From the NCBI RefSeq assembly GCF_900155945.1, contig NZ_FTMN01000001.1, positions 821,682 to 885,681 on the forward strand: DNA of 64,000 nucleotides. Reading direction: 5' to 3'. The stretch is from Marinobacterium stanieri (lineage in GTDB: Bacteria; Pseudomonadota; Gammaproteobacteria; Pseudomonadales; Balneatricaceae). The translations under genes and the position numbers were made by a program. This document shows positions 1-8,900 of the stretch, one piece after another (within the stretch, counting starts at the first letter, position 1; the number at the start of each line of letters is the position of its first letter). The notes under the pieces were generated by a model. It had not been told where the DNA came from. It made no database searches and was given only the letters and a program-made list of their open reading frames with translations.

Positions 1-663
1 TCACCCCGTGCACTGATCTGCAGTGCCGATCTGAGCACGCCGCAAGGTCGCCAGCAGCTTGTCAGCTGTGTCGAACAGGAATTCCCGCAGCTGGATACAC
101 TGGTCAACAACGCCGGCATCAGCTGCTTCCAGCTGTTTGAGCAACAATCCCCCGACGCGATTGAGCAGCTGATCAATACCAATATCAGTGCGCCGATTCT
201 GCTCACCCGCGGGCTGATTCAGAAACTTCTGCAGGCACAGGGCGAAGCGCCCCTGATCCTCAATATCGGCTCGGCCTTTGGTGCCATCGGGTTTCCCGGC
301 TACAGCACCTACTGCGCCAGCAAAGGCGCCCTGCGCCTGTTCAGCGAAGCACTGGCACGCGAATACACCGACACCCGCCTGCGCGTGCAGTACCTGGCCC
401 CTCGCGCCACCCGCACTGCCATCAACTCCGAACAGGCCAGCGCCATGACAGCAGCCACCGGCGGCCACATTGACAGCCCTGAGGTTGTCGCCCGTGCCGC
501 AGTAAAACTGATGCGCTCAGGCCGTGCCCAGGCCGCAATCGGCTGGCCGGAAAAACTGCTGGTACGCCTGAACGGCCTCAGGCCGGAATTGATCAGTCAG
601 GTACTGAGCAAGCAGCTCGGCAAAATCAAGGGCTTTGCCAATCAACCCCATACCGGAGCCTGA
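1..663 (+). CDS. Short-chain dehydrogenase/reductase (SDR), 5' end missing
   Basis: Open from the first base in frame 1, so the N-terminal Rossmann glycine motif lies outside the window. About 220 residues are visible. They carry the SDR signature NNAG at visible residues 36-39, the catalytic Ser near 91 and the YxxxK dyad (YCASK, Tyr104/Lys108), followed by the substrate-specificity region. Classical SDRs are about 250 residues, so only some 30-40 are missing. These enzymes carry out NAD(P)-dependent oxidation or reduction of alcohols and ketones; the substrate cannot be read from this sequence. The stop is two bases before the ATG of the next gene, so the two are probably co-transcribed. 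Confidence 0.88.
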   Translation, partial: SPRALICSADLSTPQGRQQLVSCVEQEFPQLDTLVNNAGISCFQLFEQQSPDAIEQLINTNISAPILLTRGLIQKLLQAQGEAPLILNIGSAFGAIGFPGYSTYCASKGALRLFSEALAREYTDTRLRVQYLAPRATRTAINSEQASAMTAATGGHIDSPEVVARAAVKLMRSGRAQAAIGWPEKLLVRLNGLRPELISQVLSKQLGKIKGFANQPHTGA

Positions 664-665
664 AC

Positions 666-1322
666 ATGACAGCCTTCATTCATACGACCTCATCCCTGCT
701 GACAACCGGCCTGCTGACCCTGAGCCTGGGTTGTGCCACTATGGTTCAAGCTGCCAGTCCTGAACAGCTGCTGCCGTTTCAACAGCGCTGGGCACAGATC
801 CAGTATGACCTCAGCGACGAGGACACTCAGGTAAAAGCCTTCGCAACCCTGGCCGAGGATATTGAACACATGCGTAACGCACACCCGAAAGATCCGGAGC
901 TGATGATCTGGCAGGGTATTACACTGAGCTCAGAGGCCGGTGCCAAAGGGGGGTTGGGAGCGTTAAAACTGGTCAAGCAGGCGCGCTCGCTGTTCGAGCA
1001 GTCCATTGAGCACGACCCCAATGTCCTGCAGGGCTCGGCCCTGACCAGCCTGGCTACCCTCTACCATCAGGTACCCGGCTGGCCCATCGGCTTTGGCGAT
1101 GATGACAAGGCAGCAACACTGTTCCAACAGGCACTGCAGATCAACCCGAACGGATTGGACACAAACTATTTTTACGCCGCCTATCTGGTCGACCAGGGCG
1201 ACAAACAGATGGCGCGTACACACTTGCTGCAGGCTCTGAAAGCACCGCCGCGCCTCGGACGCGAACGGGCTGACAGCGGACGTCGCAGCGAAGTCCAGGC
1301 CCTGCTGCAACAACTGAATTAG
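666..1322 (+). CDS. Exported TPR-repeat protein, function unknown
   Basis: A 218-residue protein with a hydrophobic N-terminal signal sequence ending in an Ala-rich stretch (VQAAS, cleavage near residue 29-30). The segment LSLGC resembles a lipobox but lacks the usual Leu/Ala spacing, so a soluble periplasmic protein is more likely than a lipoprotein. The rest is helical with TPR-like repeats, for example around residues 130-190 (AATLFQQALQINP is typical). It starts two bases after the SDR stop and ends ten bases before a response-regulator gene, suggesting a four-gene unit. TPR proteins act as scaffolds; a sensory accessory role beside the two-component pair is only inference. Confidence 0.75.
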   Translation: MTAFIHTTSSLLTTGLLTLSLGCATMVQAASPEQLLPFQQRWAQIQYDLSDEDTQVKAFATLAEDIEHMRNAHPKDPELMIWQGITLSSEAGAKGGLGALKLVKQARSLFEQSIEHDPNVLQGSALTSLATLYHQVPGWPIGFGDDDKAATLFQQALQINPNGLDTNYFYAAYLVDQGDKQMARTHLLQALKAPPRLGRERADSGRRSEVQALLQQLN

Positions 1323-1332
1323 GAAGTTCTCG

Positions 1333-1998
1333 ATGCGCATACTGGTCGTTGAAGATGATCACCTGCTGGGCGATGGCATTACCCGCGCGCTGACCCGGGC
1401 CGGTGAAGCCGCCGACTGGCTCACGAATGCCGAAGATGCACTGCATAGCCTGCAAGTCGAACATTTCGATTGTCTGATACTGGATCTGGGACTGCCGGGG
1501 ATGGACGGCCTGTCGTTGCTGCGCCAGCTGCGCAAGGCCGGCAACGCGCTACCGGTGCTGATTTTGACAGCCCGCGATGCCATCGAGGATCGGATTGCCG
1601 GTCTCGACGCCGGTGCCGACGACTATCTGCTCAAGCCCTTCGACCTGGCCGAGCTGCGTGCACGCTTGCGAGCCATCACCCGCCGCTCCAAAGGCTACAC
1701 GGATACCCTGCTGCAGCTGGGCGATCTGGAAATCGATACCCAGGCACAGTCGGCCCGCTACAAGGGTGAAACCGTGGTGCTGTCACGCCGCGAGTTTGGC
1801 CTGCTGCTGACGCTGGCCGAAAATGCCGGCAAGGTACTCAGCCGCTCCCGGCTGGAGGAGTCCTTGTACGGCTGGGGCAATGAAGTGGAAAGCAACTCCC
1901 TGGAAGTACATATTCACCACCTGCGCAAGAAACTGGACAGCTCCGTGGTGCGGACCGTGCGCGGTGTCGGCTACATGATGGACAAACCTGCCGCATGA
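1333..1998 (+). CDS. OmpR-family response regulator (QseB/PmrA-like)
   Basis: A 221-residue protein with an N-terminal receiver domain (acidic pair at residues 8-9, phosphoacceptor Asp51 in the DLGLPGMDG segment, conserved Lys101 in LKPFD) and a C-terminal winged-helix DNA-binding domain (residues about 125-218, ending with the typical RTVRGVGYM strand). It should bind DNA after phosphorylation by the kinase encoded immediately downstream, whose start overlaps its stop by four bases. A good AGGAAG ribosome-binding site precedes the ATG. Close relatives respond to metals, cationic peptides or quorum-type signals; the signal here is unknown. Confidence 0.92.
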   Translation: MRILVVEDDHLLGDGITRALTRAGEAADWLTNAEDALHSLQVEHFDCLILDLGLPGMDGLSLLRQLRKAGNALPVLILTARDAIEDRIAGLDAGADDYLLKPFDLAELRARLRAITRRSKGYTDTLLQLGDLEIDTQAQSARYKGETVVLSRREFGLLLTLAENAGKVLSRSRLEESLYGWGNEVESNSLEVHIHHLRKKLDSSVVRTVRGVGYMMDKPAA

Positions 1999-3353
1999 CC
2001 TCCATCCGTCGCGCCCTCAGTATCAGCCTGATCAGCATCGGCCTATGTGCCGGCCTGGTCAGCGCCTCGTTGTCCTTTTATGCCGCTACCGATGAAGCCG
2101 AAGAACTGTTTGATGCGCAGATGGCGCAGATGGCGCGCCTGATGGCCCAGCTTGCCCCCGGCACCGCCTTTGACTCCCCTCCTCGCCCAGCCAGTGCCGG
2201 CGAGGGGGAATGGGAACCGGCACACCCCTACGAAAAACAACTGTCCTACCGGGTACTCAGTTCAGCGGGCAACACCCTGATTCTATCCCCCAGTTTTCCG
2301 GAAGGTGTCAGCAGCTCGGCTCGCCCCGGCTATCGGGATCTGGAACTGGACAGCACCCGCTGGCGCCTGTTTACCCTGGCCACACCCGACAGCCGCTATT
2401 ACATCCAGGTGATTCAGGATGACCACATCCGCCGGGAGCTGGCGATCAAGATCGCCCTGACCAACACCCTGCCTATCCTCATCTTCCTGCCGTTGTTGGG
2501 TTTCACCATCTGGTGGCTGATCGGCCGCAACCTGCGCCCGTTGCTGAGTATTGGTGAGCAGGTATCCACGCGCAGCTCGGATAATCTGGACCCCTTGCAA
2601 CTGGAGCAGATACCGGATGAGGTGGATGCACTGGTATCTGCCCTGAACGAATTGCTGCAGCGTCTGCAGGCCAGCTTTCAGCGTGAGCGCCGTTTCACCG
2701 CCGATGCTGCGCATGAACTGCGCACCCCACTGGCCGCCCTGCAGGTTCATTGTGAGAACCTGTTTCAACAATTACAGGACCCTGTTGCCCGCAGTGACTG
2801 TGATCAGATCAAGGATGGTCTGGACTGCATGAACCGTATGGTGGACCAGCTATTGCAGCTAAGCCGCCTCGACCCTCAGGAGCACCTGCCGGATATCGAC
2901 CGCGTCAACCTCAGTGATCTGTGCCGAGACATGATCGGCGACCAGATCGGGTTTGCCATCGAGCGCGACATCGACCTGGGCCTGGATGCCCCGGATACGG
3001 ACCTTCATATTCCCGGCAATGCCTTTTACCTGGGCCTGATGCTGCGCAATCTGATCGACAACGCTCTGCGCTACACCCCACAGGGCGGCGAAGTTACCCT
3101 GGCACTCAATACCCAGGGCGAAAAGGTGCAATTACTGCTGTCTGATTCAGGCCCTGGCCTGGATGAGGATGCCAAGTCACGCGTGTTCGAGCGCTTTTAT
3201 CGCCAAAGCCAGAAGGCCAGTGGCAGTGGTCTAGGGCTGTCTATCGTCAAACTGATCACTGATCTGCACGGTGCAGAGGTCAGTCTTAAAGACAGGCCGT
3301 CAGGACAACAGGGCCTGGTGGTACAAGTGGAATTCAGCAAGGCGTCGGATTGA
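1995..3353 (+). CDS. Sensor histidine kinase (QseC/PmrB-like)
   Basis: A 452-residue inner-membrane kinase. Transmembrane helices at about 8-30 and 155-177 flank a periplasmic sensor region of about 120 residues. A HAMP-like linker follows, then the HisKA box with phosphoacceptor His240 (AAHELRTPLAAL), the N box (NLIDNALRYTP, about 350) and the glycine-rich G1/G2 boxes near the C-terminus (DSGPGLDE, GSGLGLSIV). It overlaps the upstream response regulator gene by four bases, the classic coupling of cognate partners. The sensor region shows no motif that names a ligand. Confidence 0.92.
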   Translation: MTSIRRALSISLISIGLCAGLVSASLSFYAATDEAEELFDAQMAQMARLMAQLAPGTAFDSPPRPASAGEGEWEPAHPYEKQLSYRVLSSAGNTLILSPSFPEGVSSSARPGYRDLELDSTRWRLFTLATPDSRYYIQVIQDDHIRRELAIKIALTNTLPILIFLPLLGFTIWWLIGRNLRPLLSIGEQVSTRSSDNLDPLQLEQIPDEVDALVSALNELLQRLQASFQRERRFTADAAHELRTPLAALQVHCENLFQQLQDPVARSDCDQIKDGLDCMNRMVDQLLQLSRLDPQEHLPDIDRVNLSDLCRDMIGDQIGFAIERDIDLGLDAPDTDLHIPGNAFYLGLMLRNLIDNALRYTPQGGEVTLALNTQGEKVQLLLSDSGPGLDEDAKSRVFERFYRQSQKASGSGLGLSIVKLITDLHGAEVSLKDRPSGQQGLVVQVEFSKASD

Positions 3354-3374
3354 GGTTTGGAGGGGCTTTTTACA

Positions 3375-3461
3375 GCTCAGGGTCTTTATTAAAGCCCTGA
3401 GCGTTCTATTCAAGCTCAGGGCTTCTATTCAAGCTCAAGGCTCTCTATTTATGCTCAGGGC
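3375..3461. repeat. Three tandem 19-20 nt repeats with an inverted partner (convergent terminator region)
   Basis: Between the convergent kinase and merR genes, three imperfect direct copies of a 19-20 nt unit ending in GCTCAGGGC or GCTCAAGGC lie at 3403-3422, 3423-3441 and 3442-3461. An inverted copy, GCCCTGAGC, at 3394-3402 can pair with the end of repeat 1 (9 bp stem) or with GCTCAGGG at 3375-3382 (8 bp stem). The third copy overlaps the merR stop codon. The block can fold into mutually exclusive hairpins and probably serves as the transcription terminator for both genes, though T-tracts are weak. Confidence 0.6.
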
Positions 3462-3814
3462 TGTTTCAGCATTGAGCGGATCTCTTCCAGCTCGCTGATG
3501 GTCTGGCGCAGCAGTTGGCGATAACGGGCGGCATCATCCCCGGCGGTTTCACCGGAAAGCCACTGGCGGGCACCGGCAATGGTATAGCCCTGCTCATGCA
3601 ACAGACTGCGAATCTGACGCAGCAGCAGCAGGTCCTTGTGTTGGTAGTAACGGCGGTTGTTTCGCTTGACCGGCTTGATCTGATCAAACTCCTGCTCCCA
3701 GTACCTGAGTACATGGGGCTTGAGTTGGCACAGCTCTGCGGCCTCGCCGATGGTGAAATAGCGCTTGGAGGGAAGCGGCTCCAGTTCAGACGCCGTCTGG
3801 CTGGTTTCCGGCAT
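3455..3814 (-). CDS. MerR-family transcriptional regulator
   Basis: A 119-residue protein starting with the winged HTH of the MerR family ([22 protein letters not shown], followed by the RRYY wing) and ending with a dimerisation coiled coil. There is no C-terminal cysteine-rich metal site or drug-binding domain, so it belongs to the short, effector-less MerR group that sits beside ihfA in many gammaproteobacteria. I chose the ATG at 3814 because GGAG lies just upstream; an in-frame GTG at 3826 is the alternative. Its start overlaps the end of ihfA by 29 bases, so it is the last gene of the thrS-ihfA operon. Confidence 0.88.
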   Translation of the reverse strand: MPETSQTASELEPLPSKRYFTIGEAAELCQLKPHVLRYWEQEFDQIKPVKRNNRRYYQHKDLLLLRQIRSLLHEQGYTIAGARQWLSGETAGDDAARYRQLLRQTISELEEIRSMLKQP

Positions 3815-4097
3815 GAATCTCCACACGCTCCTTCAGTTTCTGACCGGGTCGGAAGGTGACTACACGGCGGGCGGAAATGGGGACCTCCTCCCCGGTTTTC
3901 GGGTTTCGACCCGGGCGCTCACGTTTGTCGCGCAGATCGAAATTACCGAAACCGGAGAGTTTCACTTGCTCGTTGTGTGCCAGGCTGGCCCGGATCTCTT
4001 CAAAGAAGGAATCCACCATCTCTTTGGCTTCACGTTTGTTCAGGCCCAGCTCTTCATAAAGTCGCTCGGCCATGTCCGCTTTGGTCAACGAGCTCAT
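3786..4097 (-). CDS. ihfA: Integration host factor alpha subunit
   Basis: A 103-residue member of the HU/IHF DNA-bending family that pairs with IhfB and bends DNA sharply at specific sites in replication, recombination and transcription. Diagnostic segments are [20 protein letters not shown] at the N-terminus, [14 protein letters not shown] in the middle and the DNA-binding beta arm [12 protein letters not shown] with the intercalating Pro. The ATG at 4097 aligns with known IhfA starts; a GTG three codons upstream (4106) is possible. It follows pheT by about 20 bases, the standard pheST-ihfA order. Confidence 0.97.
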   Translation of the reverse strand: MSSLTKADMAERLYEELGLNKREAKEMVDSFFEEIRASLAHNEQVKLSGFGNFDLRDKRERPGRNPKTGEEVPISARRVVTFRPGQKLKERVEIHAGNQPDGV

Positions 4098-4118
4098 GTC
4101 GGTCACCCCATCCTGTGA

Positions 4119-6494
4119 TTACTCTCGTAACGTTGCACCACAACGCTCGCGGAGCGCGGATACAACGGCACTCACGGCACTGTTGATCTCTTCTTCATTA
4201 AGAGTGCGCGATGGGTGCTGCCAGGTCAAGCCCAGAGCCAGACTTTTTCGTCCCGGTTCAATACCTTGGCCCTGGTACACATCAAACAGAGTAACCTGTT
4301 TGAGGAACTCGCCCGCCTCGGCTTCGACCACCTGACGGATGGCATCAAAGCCGGTTTCCTGATCAGCCACAACGGCCAGATCACGGCGAGACTCAGGGAA
4401 CTTGGACAGCGAACTGAAGCGCGGCAGCTTGCCACCGGTGACCGCTTCCAGGCTCACTTCAAACAGGTATACCGGGCCGTTCAGGTCCAGCTGCTTGACC
4501 AGTGAGGGGTGCAGCGCGCCAATGTAACCCACGGTTTCGCCATTGCGCTCGATACGCGCAGTCTGACCCGGGTGCAGCGCCACATGACGATCCGCCACGA
4601 AGCTGAACTGGTTACCACAGCCAGCCAGTGCCAGCAGGGACTCCAGGTCGCCCTTGGCATCGAAGAAATCCAGAGATTCCTTGCCCGCTGTCCAGCCTTC
4701 GGCATCACGGTTACCCGCCAGAATACCGGCAACAACGTTTTCCTGTACCAGCTCTTCGCCCTTGGGCTGGAAGCGCTGACCCGTTTCAAACAGGCGCACA
4801 CGGCTCTGCTGACGGTGCTGGTTGTACTGCAGCGCTTTCGCCAGGCCCGGCCACAGGGTGGTGCGCATCACCGCCATTTCGGCAGAGATCGGGTTGGCCA
4901 GTGCGATAGCCTCGTGCTGGTTGTCAAATGACTTCTGCAGCTCGGCTTCGATGAAGCTGTAAGTGATCGCTTCCTGATAGCCACGCGCTACCAGGTGACG
5001 GCGCAGTGACTGCAGGGTCAGGCGCGCTTCAGCGATCGGCGGGATCGGCAGCTTGGCGGTCGGCGTATGTACCGGCAGGTTGTTGTAGCCATACACACGG
5101 GCGATCTCTTCGATCAGGTCCACTTCGATGCTGATATCGAAACGGTAGCCCGGTACGGTCACGTTCCAGCCACCTTCAACGCTTTCCAGCTGCATGCCCA
5201 GACGGGTCAGAATCTCTTCGATTTCAGCCGCCGGAATCTCCAGCGCCAGCAGTGCGGTCACCTTGTCATGACGCAACTGAACCTGCTGTACAGCCGGCAG
5301 TTCCGCTTCATTTACGGCTTCAATCACCGGACCCGGCTCGCCGCCGACAATGTCCAGCAGCAGTGCAGTGGCACGCTCAATCGCCTTGCGCTGCAGCTGC
5401 CAGTCAACACCACGCTCGAAGCGGTGCGAAGAGTCAGTGTGCAGGCCGTAGTTACGGGCACGACCGGCAATCGCCAGCGGGTTGAAGAAGGCACTTTCCA
5501 GCAGGATGTCGCGCGTTGCGTCGGTTACAGAAGTAGGCTCGCCACCCATGATACCGGCCATGGCGACCGGACCCTTGGCATCAGCGATGACCAGAGTGTC
5601 GGCATTCAATTCGACTTCCTGGCCATCCAGCAGTACCAGCTTTTCGCCCTGCTCGGCCTTGCGCACACGGATGCCGCTGTCCAGTTTGTTCAGGTCGAAC
5701 GCATGCATCGGCTGACCCAGCTCCAGCAGCACGTAGTTGGTTACGTCGACCACCGGATCGATGCTGCGCACGCCGGAACGACGCAGTTTTTCCTGCATCC
5801 ACAGCGGAGTGCTGACACCTGGGTTGATGTTGCGGATGACACGGCCCAGGTAGCGCGGGCAGCTGTTGGCATCCACCAGCTCGACGTCGAAACGGTCATC
5901 GATTACCGGGGCAACGGCCGGGGCTTCCACCTCGGTCACGGCGGCCTTGTTCAGCACGCCCACTTCACGGGCCATGCCGGCAATGCTGAGACAGTCACCA
6001 CGGTTGGGCGTCAGGTCAACATCGATAATCTGGTCGTTCAGGTTGAGATATTCACGGATATCCTGGCCCACCGGCGCATCAGCCGCCAGCTCCATGATAC
6101 CGCCGTGATCCTCGGACAGGCCCAGCTCGTCTTCGGCGCAGAGCATGCCGAATGACTCGACCTGACGCAGTTTGGCTTTCTTGATTTTGAAGTTGCCCGG
6201 CAGAACGGCACCGACACGGGCAAAGGCGGTCTTGAGACCGGCACGCGCGTTGGGCGCACCACAGACTACCTGTACGGTCTGCTCGCCATCGCTGACTTCA
6301 CACACCTGAAGCTTGTCGGCATTGGGGTGCTGTTCGGCGGTCAGGATCTCGCCCACGACCACACCGGTAAAGTCACCGGCAACACCTTCGACTTCATCCA
6401 CTTCGAGGCCGGACAGACTCAGCTGATCCGCCAGTTCCTGAGTTCCGATCTGCGGCTGAACCAGCTCGCGCAACCACTGTTCACTGAATTTCAT
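4119..6494 (-). CDS. pheT: Phenylalanyl-tRNA synthetase beta subunit
   Basis: A 791-residue protein, the normal length for the bacterial beta subunit of the (alpha-beta)2 enzyme that charges tRNA-Phe. It has the N-terminal tRNA-binding (EMAP-like) domain (KFSEQWLRELV, then VCGAPNARAGL), the B3/B4 editing domain that hydrolyses Tyr-tRNA-Phe, the B5 DNA-binding-like fold and the C-terminal ferredoxin-like anticodon-binding domain (FPESRRDLAVV). It lies 39 bases downstream of pheS and is co-transcribed with it. Confidence 0.98.
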   Translation of the reverse strand: MKFSEQWLRELVQPQIGTQELADQLSLSGLEVDEVEGVAGDFTGVVVGEILTAEQHPNADKLQVCEVSDGEQTVQVVCGAPNARAGLKTAFARVGAVLPGNFKIKKAKLRQVESFGMLCAEDELGLSEDHGGIMELAADAPVGQDIREYLNLNDQIIDVDLTPNRGDCLSIAGMAREVGVLNKAAVTEVEAPAVAPVIDDRFDVELVDANSCPRYLGRVIRNINPGVSTPLWMQEKLRRSGVRSIDPVVDVTNYVLLELGQPMHAFDLNKLDSGIRVRKAEQGEKLVLLDGQEVELNADTLVIADAKGPVAMAGIMGGEPTSVTDATRDILLESAFFNPLAIAGRARNYGLHTDSSHRFERGVDWQLQRKAIERATALLLDIVGGEPGPVIEAVNEAELPAVQQVQLRHDKVTALLALEIPAAEIEEILTRLGMQLESVEGGWNVTVPGYRFDISIEVDLIEEIARVYGYNNLPVHTPTAKLPIPPIAEARLTLQSLRRHLVARGYQEAITYSFIEAELQKSFDNQHEAIALANPISAEMAVMRTTLWPGLAKALQYNQHRQQSRVRLFETGQRFQPKGEELVQENVVAGILAGNRDAEGWTAGKESLDFFDAKGDLESLLALAGCGNQFSFVADRHVALHPGQTARIERNGETVGYIGALHPSLVKQLDLNGPVYLFEVSLEAVTGGKLPRFSSLSKFPESRRDLAVVADQETGFDAIRQVVEAEAGEFLKQVTLFDVYQGQGIEPGRKSLALGLTWQHPSRTLNEEEINSAVSAVVSALRERCGATLRE

Positions 6495-6533
6495 GCTGCT
6501 TTCCTGAAAAATCTGTTTGTGTGCGTTGTCGTC

Positions 6534-7574
<1,041 letters not shown>

Positions 7575-7582
7575 TCATATGT

Positions 7583-7624
7583 GGACGACAAGGTCCGTAC
7601 TGGAGTACTTCATCGATGTCGTCC
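7583..7624 (-). other. Second hairpin in the rplT-pheS leader
   Basis: GGACGACA at 7583-7590 pairs with TGTCGTCC at 7617-7624 (8 bp), with an inner GTAC/GTAC pairing (7597-7608). It is upstream of the terminator-like hairpin in the direction of transcription and does not share arms with it. The role is unknown; it could protect the rplT mRNA end or be part of a leader switch. Confidence 0.4.
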
Positions 7625-7644
7625 ATCCCTACCAATCGGTGGGG

Positions 7645-8001
7645 TTATGCCAGTGCAGCTTTAGCCTTTTCGACAACCGCGGCAAAAGCAGCCTGCTCGT
7701 ATACAGCCAGGTCAGCCAGAACCTTACGGTCGATTTCGATCTCGGCTTTCTTCAGGCCGGCGATAAAGCGGCTGTAGGACAGACCGTTGATACGTGCAGC
7801 AGCGTTGATACGTGCAATCCACAGAGCGCGGAACTGACGCTTACGCTGACGACGGTCGCGGTATGCATACTGACCGGCTTTGATGACAGCCTGTTTGGCA
7901 ACTCGGAATACACGGCTGCGAGCACCGTAGTAACCTTTGGCCTGTTTCAGAACTTTCTTGTGACGGGCGCGAGCCTGTACACCACGTTTTACGCGAGGCA
8001 T
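7645..8001 (-). CDS. rplT: 50S ribosomal protein L20
   Basis: A 118-residue, strongly basic protein with the L20 signature ([55 protein letters not shown]). It binds 23S rRNA early in large-subunit assembly and in other bacteria represses its own operon at the mRNA level. It follows rpmI by 42 bases. The hairpin block between infC and rpmI is a candidate site for such control. Confidence 0.99.
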   Translation of the reverse strand: MPRVKRGVQARARHKKVLKQAKGYYGARSRVFRVAKQAVIKAGQYAYRDRRQRKRQFRALWIARINAAARINGLSYSRFIAGLKKAEIEIDRKVLADLAVYEQAAFAAVVEKAKAALA

Positions 8002-8043
8002 AGCAAATCCTTCCTAATAAAAACTAATAATGACCGAAAAAAC

Positions 8044-8238
8044 TTACAAGTACGGCAGCATGCGCTTGACCAGAGCCTGGTCGGCAGCATGAACCTGCAG
8101 CATCGGGCGCAGCTGACGCTTACGCTTAGTGGTTTTCTTGGTCAGAATATGGCTTTTGAAGGCCTGCTTGTGCTTTACGCCGTTAGCGGTTTTCTTGAAA
8201 CGCTTAGCCGCGCCACGGACTGTTTTGATCTTAGGCAT
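8044..8238 (-). CDS. rpmI: 50S ribosomal protein L35
   Basis: A 64-residue basic protein starting [17 protein letters not shown] and containing the lysine/arginine-rich stretch typical of L35. It is a structural component of the large ribosomal subunit. It lies between infC and rplT, the universal order of this operon, and about 100 bases downstream of infC, a gap that holds a terminator-like structure. Confidence 0.99.
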   Translation of the reverse strand: MPKIKTVRGAAKRFKKTANGVKHKQAFKSHILTKKTTKRKRQLRPMLQVHAADQALVKRMLPYL

Positions 8239-8283
8239 TAACTTTCTCCACGCATTCGTTTATAGGTCTGCCACTACAACAAA

Positions 8284-8347
8284 CAATAAAACCCGACACC
8301 TGTTCCCGCAGGAATAAGCGTCGGGCGGCTATCGTCGGGTGGCTATT
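8284..8347 (-). terminator. Intra-operon terminator/attenuator between infC and rpmI
   Basis: On the minus strand a stem CCCGAC (8325-8320) with GTCGGG (8297-8292), containing a nested hairpin, is followed by TTTTATTG, the form of an intrinsic terminator. Upstream of it a tandem direct repeat of 14 nt (8320-8333 and 8334-8347, two differences) supplies a second 5' arm, ACCCGAC (8340-8334), able to pair with the same 3' arm by 7 bp. The repeat includes the infC stop codon. This sits where L20-dependent control acts in E. coli, so attenuation is a reasonable inference. Confidence 0.6.
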
Positions 8348-8879
8348 TCTTTTTGGGAGACAACACCATGACCATTTGACGACCTTCCATTTTCGGACGC
8401 TGTTCTACAGTACTGATTTCAACAAGATCCTGTTCGATCCGCTGCATCAGCTGCATGCCCAGCTCCTGGTGAGCCATCTCACGACCACGGAAGCGCAAGG
8501 TAACCTTGCCCTTATCCCCGGCTTCAAGGAAACGTATCAGGTTGCGCAGTTTTACCTGATAATCCCCTTCTTCCGTACCCGGACGGAATTTCACTTCTTT
8601 GACCTGCATCTGAGACTGCTTCTTCTTAGCCTCATTTGCTTTCTTCTTCAGCTCGTACTGATGCTTACCATAGTCCATGATTTTGCAGACAATGGGATCA
8701 GAATCCGAGATCTGAACCAGGTCAAGTTCAGCTTCCTGAGCATGCTCAAGAGCTTCTGAAATCGGAACAACACCGATCTGATTGCCATCTGCGCCGATCA
8801 GACGGCATTCAGTAGCACGAATATTTTCATTGATCGGCGGTAGTGGCGCACGGCCACCACGTCTGTTATCACGCCTGAT
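8343..8879 (-). CDS. infC: Translation initiation factor IF-3, AUC start codon
   Basis: A 178-residue protein. The sequence has the IF-3 N-domain ([37 protein letters not shown]), the interdomain linker around [13 protein letters not shown] and the C-domain ([24 protein letters not shown] split across two strands, [13 protein letters not shown]). The first ATG in frame (8678) lies inside the N-domain, so the true start must be upstream. ATC at 8877-8879 sits eight bases after AGGAG and 21 bases after the thrS stop. Non-AUG starts are a hallmark of infC and let IF-3 repress its own translation. An ATA two codons earlier is too close to AGGAG. Confidence 0.93.
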   Translation of the reverse strand: MRRDNRRGGRAPLPPINENIRATECRLIGADGNQIGVVPISEALEHAQEAELDLVQISDSDPIVCKIMDYGKHQYELKKKANEAKKKQSQMQVKEVKFRPGTEEGDYQVKLRNLIRFLEAGDKGKVTLRFRGREMAHQELGMQLMQRIEQDLVEISTVEQRPKMEGRQMVMVLSPKKK

Positions 8880-8900
8880 AGCTATATCTCCTGACGGTTT

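Noticed and set aside
5067-6155. Long open frame (362 codons) on the plus strand opposite pheT
   Set aside because: It is fully antisense to the unmistakable pheT and its translation is low-complexity (Gln/His/Val-rich) with no family features; an effect of GC-rich codon use.
8883-8885. AUA as start codon of infC
   Set aside because: Only two bases from the AGGAG motif, too close for initiation; the AUC two codons later has normal spacing.
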